Shown piece after piece: positions 1-6,638 of a stretch of 8,012 nt of DNA. The translations under genes were made by a program, and so were the position numbers. The notes beneath the pieces are model-generated. The model was given only the letters and a program-made list of their open reading frames with translations. It did not search any database and was not told the origin of the DNA. The number at the start of each line of letters is the position of its first letter. Position 1 is the first letter of the stretch. Source of the DNA: Anaerolineae bacterium CG2_30_64_16 (GTDB lineage: Bacteria > Chloroflexota > Anaerolineae > CG2-30-64-16); the NCBI GenBank assembly GCA_001871755.1, contig MNXL01000082.1, positions 1 to 8,012 of the forward strand, in the 5' to 3' direction.

Positions 1-74
1 GGGCGGGCTCCGGGCCCGCTCCTGGATAATCGGGCCGATAAGCCACGCGTTCGCGCGGGGTGTTTGGGGGTAAG
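1..74 (+). other. Upstream leader or 3' end of a preceding gene (unresolved)
   Basis: No identifiable domain can be read in this short stretch. One forward frame (from base 2) is open to a TAA at 71-73, which would leave a single base before the ATG at 75. This is the same TAAgATG / TGAgATG geometry as the next junction at 1131-1137, so it could be the C-terminal tail of an upstream gene. Another forward frame stops at 27-29 and 39-41. In this family of operons the upstream gene is usually the extracellular sugar-binding protein, but these few codons do not show that. I see no convincing promoter. Confidence 0.3.
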
Positions 75-1133
75 ATGGTCCGTACCAGGGTTGCCGAACC
101 GACACTCGAAGGCGAAAACCCTGCCCGGCTGGGCCGGACGGCGGCGCGACGGCGGCACTTCGCCTTCGAACGTGCGCTGCCGGTAGTGATTCTGGCCCCG
201 TCGTTGCTGGCGGTCACCATCTTCGTCTACGTTTTTATCTGCCTTACTTTCTACGTCTCCATCTCCAACTGGGGCACGCTGAAGATCAACCTGAGCGTCA
301 AGCAACCGCTCCTCTCACTCTATGCCGAGATGTTCGCCATGCCGCGCTTCCAGGCTGACCTGCGCAACACCCTGGTCTTCACCGTCCTCTTCCTGTTGTT
401 TGCGGTGGGAGGTGGTCTGTTGCTGGCCATCTTACTTGAAAACGCTGGCTTCGGCCGGCCGTTTTTCCGCAACGTCTTCCTGTTTTCGTACGCCCTGTCG
501 TTCATTGTGACCGGTGTGGCCTGGCGGTGGATCTTCAACCCGGAGACGGGCCTCAATCTGCTTTTCAACGTCTTGGGCATCAACAAACTGCTGGCCGTTT
601 TCGGGGCTGCTCCCTTGAAACCCGGCTGGCTCACCGATCCGACCATTGCGCTCTCGATCAACGATTTGCTGACCAGAGTGATTCCCGGCGCGCAGAACCT
701 GCCGATCAAGCTGGGCATCCCCGTGGCCATCATTCCGGTGGTCATCGCAGCAACCTGGCAATTGTCGGGCTTCGCCATGGCCATGTACCTGGCTGGGTTG
801 GGCACGATCCCCAACGAGGTCCGCGAGGCCGCGCGTATCGATGGCGCTGGCGAGTGGCAGGTCTATCGGCACGTGATCATCCCCATGCTGCATCCGATCA
901 CCGTCAGCACCATGATCATCCTGGGGCATGTCTCCCTGAAGATCTTCGACCTGATCTTTGCCATGTCGGGCGTTGGACCAGGTTTTGCCACAGACGTGCC
1001 CGGCATTTTCGTCTTCGAGCAGACCTTCAAGGCGACTCGCTACAACCTGGGCGCCGCAGCATCAGTTGTGATGCTGATCCTGGTTTCGGCCGTGATCGTG
1101 CCCTACCTGGCGCGTTCGTTGCGGGAGGAGTGA
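75..1133 (+). CDS. Carbohydrate ABC transporter permease, MalF/UgpA-type
   Basis: This is one of two inner-membrane subunits of a sugar ABC importer (binding-protein-dependent transport system inner membrane component). The 352-residue product has a basic cytoplasmic N-terminus (Arg-rich to about residue 33). Hydrophobic segments lie near residues 35-62, 99-121, 134-154, 216-241, 274-297 and 328-346. The EAA loop that contacts the ATPase is clear at 251-270 (EAARIDGAG followed by IIP). The segment between the third and fourth hydrophobic stretches (about 155-215) is longer than in typical UgpA-like permeases and may form an extended external loop. An upstream GTG at 60 is in frame, but ATG 75 follows a purine run (66-70) and sits one base after a possible stop of the preceding gene, so I prefer it. 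It pairs with the next gene, and no ATPase gene is in the window. The substrate cannot be read from sequence; the neighbours suggest a sugar or polyol. Confidence 0.93.
   Translation: MVRTRVAEPTLEGENPARLGRTAARRRHFAFERALPVVILAPSLLAVTIFVYVFICLTFYVSISNWGTLKINLSVKQPLLSLYAEMFAMPRFQADLRNTLVFTVLFLLFAVGGGLLLAILLENAGFGRPFFRNVFLFSYALSFIVTGVAWRWIFNPETGLNLLFNVLGINKLLAVFGAAPLKPGWLTDPTIALSINDLLTRVIPGAQNLPIKLGIPVAIIPVVIAATWQLSGFAMAMYLAGLGTIPNEVREAARIDGAGEWQVYRHVIIPMLHPITVSTMIILGHVSLKIFDLIFAMSGVGPGFATDVPGIFVFEQTFKATRYNLGAAASVVMLILVSAVIVPYLARSLREE
1123..1130 (+). promoter_or_regulatory. Shine-Dalgarno site of the second permease, inside the first permease gene
   Basis: A strong GGGAGGAG lies within the last codons of the first permease, four bases before the ATG at 1135. 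It overlaps the end of one gene and feeds the next, consistent with translational coupling of the two permease subunits. Confidence 0.75.
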
Positions 1134-1134
1134 G

Positions 1135-1995
1135 ATGCGCGCAGAAGCTGCCCTGAACGCCAGAAAGCGGATCCGACCGCGCCGGCTGGGAGCGTGGACG
1201 ATCCTGCTCGTGCTGTTCGTGACTTCCCTGTTTTTTCTTATGCCCGCGTACGTGATGGTGGTAACTGGCCTGAAGGAGGCGAGGAACGTCAGTCTTTCGA
1301 CGATGTGGAACCTGCCCACCACGCTGACCGGCGGTGGCTTTGTCGAGGCGTGGCAGCGCCTCCGGCCGAACATGGGGAACAGCCTGTCCATGGTCATCCC
1401 GGCGACGATCATCTCGGCTTTCCTGGGCTCGATCAATGGCTATCTGTTCTCGAAGTGGAAATTCCGCGGCTCAGATGTGATCTTTGCACTGCTGCTGTTT
1501 GGCTTTTTCATTCCTTATCAGAGTGTCCTGATCCCCCTGATTCGCGTGCTTCAGGCGCTAGGCCTCTATGGGAAGATCTGGGGCCTGGTATTGGTGCACG
1601 TCATTTACGGCCTTCCGGTGGTGACGCTGATCTTCCGCAACTACTTCGCCAACATCCCGACTGAGATCATCGAGGCCGCCCGCGTCGACGGCGCCGGCGT
1701 GCTGCAGACCTTTCGCCGCATCATCCTGCCGCTTTCACCGCCCGCATTCGTCGTGGTCTGTATCTTCCAGTTTACCAATATCTGGAATGATTTTCTATTC
1801 GGCGTGACGATCGTGCCCAACCCCAAGGCGCAGCCGGTCACCGTCGCGCTGAACAACCTGTCCGGCAGCTTTTCGGTGGATTGGAACGTGGTAATGGCCG
1901 GTGCGGTAGTGGCAGCGCTGCCCACGATCTTGATCTATCTGCTGCTAGGCCGCTACTTTATCCGCGGCCTGTTGGCGGGGTCCATCAAGGGCTGA
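1135..1995 (+). CDS. Carbohydrate ABC transporter permease, MalG/UgpE-type
   Basis: This is the second inner-membrane subunit of the sugar importer, 286 residues, the usual size for MalG-like permeases. Hydrophobic segments are near residues 20-44, 82-105, 113-136, 148-167, 202-225 and 251-272. The EAA loop at 180-200 (EAARVDGAG, then ILP) is canonical and would dock on the ATP-binding subunit. The C-terminus ends in AGSIKG, which closely matches the tail typical of MalG-family proteins. The ATG at 1135 is one base after the stop of the partner permease and has a strong ribosome site. The two subunits are expected to form a heterodimeric channel fed by a periplasmic or lipid-anchored binding protein. 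As in many carbohydrate importers, a shared ATPase encoded elsewhere could power it. Confidence 0.94.
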   Translation: MRAEAALNARKRIRPRRLGAWTILLVLFVTSLFFLMPAYVMVVTGLKEARNVSLSTMWNLPTTLTGGGFVEAWQRLRPNMGNSLSMVIPATIISAFLGSINGYLFSKWKFRGSDVIFALLLFGFFIPYQSVLIPLIRVLQALGLYGKIWGLVLVHVIYGLPVVTLIFRNYFANIPTEIIEAARVDGAGVLQTFRRIILPLSPPAFVVVCIFQFTNIWNDFLFGVTIVPNPKAQPVTVALNNLSGSFSVDWNVVMAGAVVAALPTILIYLLLGRYFIRGLLAGSIKG

Positions 1996-2002
1996 GAACG
2001 GC

Positions 2003-2008
2003 GGGGAG
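2003..2008 (+). promoter_or_regulatory. Ribosome binding site that favours the ATG 2014 start
   Basis: GGGGAG lies five bases before ATG 2014. The alternative GTG at 2008 overlaps this motif and would have no ribosome site of its own, so the shorter start is preferred. Confidence 0.6.
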
Positions 2009-2013
2009 TGCCC

Positions 2014-3009
2014 ATGAATGCGTACGCCATCGGCATCGACGTGGGCGGGACGAAGATCGCGGCCGGGATCGTGGACCAGGAGGGCCGCGTCCTGGCCACC
2101 TATCAGACGTGCGCTCACTCCGAGCAGTGTCCGGAACATGTCATCGCAGCCGTCGAGGAGACGTATCGCGCCCTGTTGGATCGAGATCTCGTGCCGCCCC
2201 AGGAGATCTTGGGCGTGGGGGTCGGCTTTGCAGGCGCCATCGACGGCCCGGCCGGGACGATCCTGGTCAGTTCCAACCTGCCTGACTGGGCGCACGTGCC
2301 GCTGCGCGATATCCTGACGGCGCGGTTAGGGCTGCCCGTCATCCTGGACAACGACGCCCACATGTGCGCGGTGGGCGAGCACCGCTTCGGCGCCGGCCGC
2401 GGCACCCGCGATATGTGCTACGTCTGCTTTAGCACCGGTTACGGCCTGGGCGCCATCGTCAACAACCAGCTCTGCGTCGGCCACACGGGCTCGGCTGGGG
2501 AGCTGAGTCACGTCGTGGTCGAAATCGGCGGCGCGCAGTGCACCTGCGGCAAGCGCGGCTGCCTGATGGCTTACGCCAGCGGCATCGGCATCGCGCGCAT
2601 GGTCCGCGAACGGGTTGCCGCCGGTGAGCAGACCGTGTTGGGCGAGATGTTGCCGTGCGACGGCCGCCGCATCAGCGGAGAGCAGGTGGCCGCGGCTGCG
2701 GCCGCGGGTGACCGGGTTGCTCGCGAGGTGTTGCAACGGGCCGGCTACTACTTCGGCGTGGGCCTGTCCATGCTGGTGCAGCTCTTCAATCCCGAACTGA
2801 TCGTCGTGGGCGGTGGGCTGACCCGCATCGGACCGCTTCTGATGGATGCCTGCATGGCCGGTATGCGTGAAAACACACAGCCCGAACTGTGGAACTCGGT
2901 TCGGTTTGCTCCCTGGGCGCTTGGCGACAACGTCGGCGTAATCGGCGCCGCCGCGGAGGTTTTTGCGGCGGCATCGGAGCACACTCATCCTATGACTTGT
3001 GATCGGTAG
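2014..3009 (+). CDS. ROK-family sugar kinase (glucokinase-like)
   Basis: A cytoplasmic ROK-family protein of 331 residues, expected to transfer phosphate from ATP to a hexose or amino/deoxy-sugar. The N-terminal ATP phosphate-binding motif is at 8-14 (IDVGGTK). The presumed catalytic aspartate is Asp114 in LDNDAH. The ROK zinc site is intact: Glu163 and His166 in GELSH, then the cysteine cluster CTCGKRGC at 176-183. A glycine-rich segment follows near 267-270 (VVGGG). There is no helix-turn-helix domain before the kinase fold, so it is a kinase rather than a NagC/XylR-type repressor. The family's usual GEIGH is GELSH here. It sits 18 nt after the permeases and 2 nt before the radical activase, so it probably phosphorylates the imported compound or a product of it. 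Exact sugar specificity cannot be read from these motifs. Confidence 0.9.
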   Translation: MNAYAIGIDVGGTKIAAGIVDQEGRVLATYQTCAHSEQCPEHVIAAVEETYRALLDRDLVPPQEILGVGVGFAGAIDGPAGTILVSSNLPDWAHVPLRDILTARLGLPVILDNDAHMCAVGEHRFGAGRGTRDMCYVCFSTGYGLGAIVNNQLCVGHTGSAGELSHVVVEIGGAQCTCGKRGCLMAYASGIGIARMVRERVAAGEQTVLGEMLPCDGRRISGEQVAAAAAAGDRVAREVLQRAGYYFGVGLSMLVQLFNPELIVVGGGLTRIGPLLMDACMAGMRENTQPELWNSVRFAPWALGDNVGVIGAAAEVFAAASEHTHPMTCDR

Positions 3010-3011
3010 CA

Positions 3012-3959
3012 ATGAATGGTTGTTTTGAATTAGCGACGTCAGAGCGTTTGCGCCTGGAGCGCGTCGAAGGCACCATCTTTGATATCCAGCGCTACAGCCT
3101 CCATGATGGGCCTGGGCTGCGGACCAATGTCTTCTTCAAGGGTTGCCCCCTGCGCTGCGGTTGGTGCTCCAACCCCGAATCACAACAGCGGCCGCCCGAA
3201 CTGGCCGTGTTCGCCAGTCAGTGCATCCGTTGCGGCCAGTGGGGAGACGCGTGCCCTGATGGCTGGCACGCGCAGCCCGACGAGCACTGGAAGCAAAACG
3301 CACGGGCAGAGTACGCCCGGCGGGCCGCGCTGTGCCCCGCGGGCGGCGTGCGCTGGATCGGTGAGCGGCGCACGGCCGGGGACGTGCTGGCCGAGGTCAA
3401 GCGCGACGCGGTCTTCTACGAGGACGGCGGCGGCATGACGCTGACGGGTGGCGAGCCGGTTCTGCAAGGCGATTTCGCCGAAGCGCTGTTGCGTCTGGCT
3501 TGCGCCGAGTGCATCCATACCGCCATCGAGACGTGCGGCCACTACCCCTGGCCCGCGCTGGAACGCCTGCTCCCGCACCTGGACGTGGTCCTTTTCGACG
3601 TCAAGCATGTGGACAACGCGACGCACCGGGCGCACACCGGCGTCGGCAACGAGCTCATCCTGGCGAACCTGCGCCGGTTGGCCGCACGCAGCGCGCCGGT
3701 CATCATTCGGGTGCCGCTGATCCCGGGCTTCAACGCGACCGTCGAGCAGATACTGGCGCTGGGTGAGATGTTGGTCGGGCTCGACGGGGCGATCACCCGC
3801 GTGGACGTGCTGCCCTACCACACGCTCGCCCGCGCCAAGTACGCGGCGCTGGCGCGGCCCTACCCGTGGCAGGGCCAGGCCGGCCTCTCGGACGAAGAGG
3901 TCGAGTCGTTGGCCGGTGAGTTGCGAGGGATGGGGCTGACGGTGACAGTGGGGGGATGA
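3012..3959 (+). CDS. Glycyl radical enzyme activating protein (radical SAM, PflA/HpdA-like)
   Basis: A radical S-adenosylmethionine enzyme that would install the glycyl radical on the neighbouring GREs. The 315-residue product begins the family core with GTIFDIQRYSLHDGPGLRT (residues 20-38). The SAM-binding [4Fe-4S] motif CX3CX2C is at Cys45, Cys49 and Cys52. The SAM-contacting TGGEP is at 145-149. Between them is a shortened ferredoxin-like insert. Many non-PFL activases have eight cysteines for two auxiliary clusters; here only Cys71, Cys74, Cys81 and Cys108 remain, and the position of the usual third Cys (CxxCGxC) is Trp77. Four cysteines could still hold one auxiliary cluster. The start ATG 3012 lies 2 nt after the kinase stop and has no good Shine-Dalgarno sequence, so coupled translation is likely. 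The two downstream GREs are the obvious targets. Confidence 0.93.
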   Translation: MNGCFELATSERLRLERVEGTIFDIQRYSLHDGPGLRTNVFFKGCPLRCGWCSNPESQQRPPELAVFASQCIRCGQWGDACPDGWHAQPDEHWKQNARAEYARRAALCPAGGVRWIGERRTAGDVLAEVKRDAVFYEDGGGMTLTGGEPVLQGDFAEALLRLACAECIHTAIETCGHYPWPALERLLPHLDVVLFDVKHVDNATHRAHTGVGNELILANLRRLAARSAPVIIRVPLIPGFNATVEQILALGEMLVGLDGAITRVDVLPYHTLARAKYAALARPYPWQGQAGLSDEEVESLAGELRGMGLTVTVGG

Positions 3960-4013
3960 CGCGTTGGCATTTGGCCGTATGCAGTTGCAGTGCGAGTCAT
4001 TCTGAGGATTGCC
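3960..4013 (+). other. Short spacer before GRE-1 carrying its ribosome site
   Basis: This 54-nt spacer is less GC-rich than the flanking genes. It contains TGAGGA at 4003-4008, five bases before ATG 4014, which supports that start over the in-frame GTG at 3990. The stretch around 3994-4008 (AGTCATTCTGAGGA) resembles, from memory, a motif in dispersed intergenic repeats of several GC-rich bacteria. That resemblance is weak and unverified. No terminator-like hairpin with a T-run is seen, so read-through from the activase gene is expected. Confidence 0.5.
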
Positions 4014-6527
4014 ATGAATCAATGGGATGAATTGCGGGCTAACCCTACCCTTGCTTTTCCGCCCGAAAGCTGGTCCGAGGTCTGCCCCGACGCGCGCACC
4101 GCGGAGATTCGCCGCCGGCTGCGCGAGACGCCGCGGCAGATAGACGTGGAGCGGGCGCGCTATACCACCCGTAGCTACCAGTGCACCGAGGGCCAGCCCA
4201 TGCCCATCCGCCGCGCGACCATGCTGCTAGACCTCGCCGGGCAGATGAGCATCACGATCCATGATGACGAGCTGATCGTCGGCAATCGCTCGCTGCTGCC
4301 CCGCATGGGCGTCATCGCGCCCGAGGGCGCGGTGGAGTGGATCGACCGCGAGCTGGATATCCTGCCAACCCGGCCGCAAGATCGTTTCCAGGTCGCGCCG
4401 GAGGTCGTGCGCGAGCTGCGCGAGGAGGTCTTCCCCTATTGGCGCGGCCGCACGCTGGAGGAGGCGGTGGCCGGCCGCGTGCCCGCGGCCGTGGCCGCGG
4501 CCGTGGCCGGCAAGGCATTCAGCCTGAACCAGACCGACCACGCCCAGGGCCACATCCTGCCGGACGTGCCGACCTGGCTGCGCCTGGGGATCGGCGGTCT
4601 GCGGGCGCAGGTGGCGGCGGCGCGCGCGCGGTTTGACGAACCTAACCCCCCGACCCCCTTCCCTGCGAGGGAAGGGGGGGACGAACTCCCCTCCCCTCAC
4701 AGAGCTTGCCCTGAGCTTGTCGAAGGGGGAGGGGCTGGGGGAGAGGTGATTTTCTACGACGCCGCGCTCATCGCGCTCGACGCGGCCGCCACCCTCATCC
4801 GCCGCTATGCGGATTTGGCCGAGCAGATGGCCGTGGACGCTGTGCCGCCGCGCCGTGCCGAACTGCAGGAGATCGCCGGCGTCTGCCGCTGGCTGGCGGA
4901 AAATCCGGCGCGGGACTTCCGCGAGGCGCTGCAGGCGACCTGGTTCCTGTTCGTGCTGCTCCAGATCGAATCCAACGCCAGCAGCTTCTCCCCCGGCCGG
5001 CTCGACCAATATCTGCTGCCCTACCTGGCCACAGACCTGTCGTCAGGCGCCTTGACGTTGCCGGCCGCGCAGGCCTGGTTGGAGTATCTCTGGCTGAAGT
5101 TCAACGAGGTCGTGCTGCTGCGGAGCAGCGCCAGCGCTCGCTACTTTGCCGGCTTCCCGATCGGGTTCAACGTCGTGTTGGGCGGGCAACTGGCCGATGG
5201 CAAGGACGCCACCAACCCGCTGAGCTACATGTGCCTGCGTGCTCAGGCCGATTTGGGCCTGACGCAGCCCAATCTGTCGATCCGGATCCACCGCGACAGC
5301 CCCCAGGACTTCCTCCGGGCCGCCGCGGCCGTGATCAGCCGTGGCAGCGGCATGCCCCAGGTATTCAACGATGAGGTCATCATCCCCGGCCAAATCCGGC
5401 GGGGCATCGTGCCCCAGGACGCGCGCAACTACGCCGTGGTCGGCTGCGTCGAGCTGTCGAATCCGGGCCTGGCGCTGGGCTGGAGCGACGCGTCCATGTT
5501 CAACATGGTGCGCATCCTGGAACTGACCCTGTTCGGCGGGGCTGATCCGGGGACCGGGGTGCAGATCGGCCTGCCCACACCGCGACTGGATCAGGTTGGC
5601 TCGCTCGCTGAGCTGGAAGCCGCTTACGATGCGCAGATGGCCCATTTCGTCGCGTTGATGGTCAAGGGCTGCGATGTGGTGGACGCGATGCACGCTGAGA
5701 TGCTGTCGTCACCGTTCCTCTCGCTGGTCATCCAGGATTGTATCGAGCGCGGGATGGACGTGACCGCGGGCGGCGCGCGCTACAACTTCTCCGGGGTGCA
5801 GGGCGTGCAGGTGGCCAACGTGGCGGATAGCCTGGCGGCCATCGAACAGGCCGTGTTCGAGGAGCATTGGCTGAGCGCCGGGGAGTTGTTGGCCGCGTTG
5901 CAGGCGAACTTCGCCGGCCGCGAACTGCTGCGACAGCGGCTTATCAACCGGGTACCCAAATACGGCAACGACGATGATCGGGTTGATCGGTTTGCCCGCC
6001 GTTGGGGCGACCGTTACAGCAAGCTGGTCGAGCCATATCGCAATCGGCGGGGCGGCCCCTACCAGCCGGGCTTCTACACCGTGTCGGCCCACGTGCCGAT
6101 GGGGGCTGATGTGGGCGCGACTCCCGATGGGCGTCGCGCTGGCGAGCCGCTGGCCGACGGGGGGCTTTCTCCCTCCGCAGGGCGCGACCGCCGAAGCGCC
6201 ACGGCCGTACTGCGCTCTGTCAGCAAACTCAACCTGGAGCTGGCGTCCAACGGCACGCTCCTGAACATGAAGTTCTTACCCGCGTTCTTCACCGGGATGG
6301 CAGCGCTCGATAAGTTCGTGTTGCTCTTGCGCGGCTTCTGCCGGCTCAAGATACCGCACGTACAGTTCAACGTGGTTTCGGCCGAGACCCTGCGTCAGGC
6401 GCAGGTTTGCCCCGAGGATTACCGGGGGCTGGTGGTGCGCGTGGCCGGTTACAGCGCCTATTTCACCGAGCTGGACCGCGAATTGCAAAACGAGATCATC
6501 TCGCGGACGGCGTTTGCAGAGGCGTAA
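4014..6527 (+). CDS. Glycyl radical enzyme, GCVE type (GRE-1, dehydratase/lyase-like)
   Basis: A complete 837-residue glycyl radical enzyme: a PFL-like barrel domain followed by a C-terminal glycine-radical domain. The radical loop RVAGYSAYF puts the radical-bearing glycine at Gly812, 26 residues from the end. The thiyl-radical cysteine is Cys478 in GCVE, with Glu480 as the likely general acid/base. Asp492 (GWSDASMFN) aligns by spacing with a substrate-binding Asp of glycerol dehydratase. TPDGR at 703-707 and TQPNLSIRIH are also family hallmarks. The Cys-Cys pair of pyruvate formate-lyase is absent. Where glycerol-dehydratase-like enzymes have His-Ser (SNGHS), GRE-1 has SNASS (320-324), so the pocket differs. 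Residues 210-244 are a Pro/Gly-rich insertion encoded by a palindromic repeat. The reaction is probably C-O, C-N or C-C cleavage of a small polar substrate; which one is unknown. Its activase lies directly upstream. Confidence 0.93.
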   Translation: MNQWDELRANPTLAFPPESWSEVCPDARTAEIRRRLRETPRQIDVERARYTTRSYQCTEGQPMPIRRATMLLDLAGQMSITIHDDELIVGNRSLLPRMGVIAPEGAVEWIDRELDILPTRPQDRFQVAPEVVRELREEVFPYWRGRTLEEAVAGRVPAAVAAAVAGKAFSLNQTDHAQGHILPDVPTWLRLGIGGLRAQVAAARARFDEPNPPTPFPAREGGDELPSPHRACPELVEGGGAGGEVIFYDAALIALDAAATLIRRYADLAEQMAVDAVPPRRAELQEIAGVCRWLAENPARDFREALQATWFLFVLLQIESNASSFSPGRLDQYLLPYLATDLSSGALTLPAAQAWLEYLWLKFNEVVLLRSSASARYFAGFPIGFNVVLGGQLADGKDATNPLSYMCLRAQADLGLTQPNLSIRIHRDSPQDFLRAAAAVISRGSGMPQVFNDEVIIPGQIRRGIVPQDARNYAVVGCVELSNPGLALGWSDASMFNMVRILELTLFGGADPGTGVQIGLPTPRLDQVGSLAELEAAYDAQMAHFVALMVKGCDVVDAMHAEMLSSPFLSLVIQDCIERGMDVTAGGARYNFSGVQGVQVANVADSLAAIEQAVFEEHWLSAGELLAALQANFAGRELLRQRLINRVPKYGNDDDRVDRFARRWGDRYSKLVEPYRNRRGGPYQPGFYTVSAHVPMGADVGATPDGRRAGEPLADGGLSPSAGRDRRSATAVLRSVSKLNLELASNGTLLNMKFLPAFFTGMAALDKFVLLLRGFCRLKIPHVQFNVVSAETLRQAQVCPEDYRGLVVRVAGYSAYFTELDRELQNEIISRTAFAEA
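4485..4508 (+). repeat. Perfect 12-bp tandem duplication within GRE-1
   Basis: GCGGCCGTGGCC occurs twice in succession and encodes a doubled Ala/Val-rich tetrapeptide (PAAVAAAVAG) before the conserved GHI segment. The frame is kept. It is likely a slippage product in a helix and probably functionally minor. Confidence 0.6.
4641..4748 (+). repeat. Palindromic C/G-rich repeat inserted in frame in GRE-1
   Basis: The segment has two parts. The first is a perfect 11-bp inverted repeat, CCCCCTTCCCT at 4654-4664 and AGGGAAGGGGG at 4668-4678, with a 3-nt loop. The second pairs CCCCTCCCC (4688-4696) with GGGGAGGGG (4726-4734). These flank an imperfect palindrome at 4709-4727 (CCCTGAGCTTGTCGAAGGG), which I recall as a widely dispersed intergenic repeat core in GC-rich bacterial genomes. 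The GAGCTTG heptamer occurs directly repeated at 4702-4708 and 4713-4719. The reading frame stays open and encodes a Pro-rich then Gly-rich stretch with no resemblance to the GRE fold. Copy number elsewhere in the genome cannot be judged from this window. Confidence 0.8.
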
Positions 6528-6638
6528 CCAGCCGCAAAGGCGACTCGTTGCTTGTCATTTCTTATGACCTTTGTGCCTGATGATGTCTTGATCTAACCTC
6601 CGCGCTCTCTGCGGTACTTTTCAGATAGGATTAGAATC
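6528..6638 (+). other. Intergenic region between GRE-1 and GRE-2
   Basis: This 111-nt gap is more AT-rich than the genes around it. It holds a small perfect hairpin, GTCAT/ATGAC at 6554-6558 and 6564-6568 with a 5-nt loop, bracketed by CAAAG (6535-6539) and CTTTG (6569-6573). A 4-bp CCGC/GCGG stem lies at 6600-6603 and 6611-6614, followed shortly by a TTTT run at 6618-6621. Neither is a strong terminator. No well-spaced -35/-10 pair was found. AGGA at 6627-6630 is a plausible ribosome site eight bases before ATG 6639. The larger gap leaves room for an RNA-processing or attenuation site that sets GRE-2 apart from GRE-1. Confidence 0.5.

Noticed and set aside
3990..4013. GTG 3990 as the GRE-1 start
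   Set aside because: It would add eight residues with no ribosome site of its own, while ATG 4014 has TGAGGA at a good distance.
3180..4022. A 280-codon open frame on the - strand over the activase gene
   Set aside because: The + frame encodes the CX3CX2C and TGGEP motifs of a radical-SAM activase; the antisense frame has no family features.
4654..4680. Intrinsic terminator from the 11-bp stem
   Set aside because: The stem is followed by a G-run rather than a T-run, and the reading frame continues for another 600 codons with intact GRE motifs.
4641..4748. Possible CRISPR array or insertion sequence
   Set aside because: There is one palindromic unit with no regularly spaced identical repeats or spacers, no transposase frame, and no clear target-site duplication at its edges.
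4227..5009. A 260-codon open frame on the - strand over GRE-1
   Set aside because: It is antisense to well-conserved GRE sequence and reads through the palindromic repeat on the opposite strand; there is no domain evidence.
6528..6638. Promoter for GRE-2 in the intergenic gap
   Set aside because: TTGTCA at 6552-6557 resembles a -35 box, but no acceptable -10 hexamer occurs 16-18 nt downstream. TAGGAT at 6626-6631 has no matching -35.
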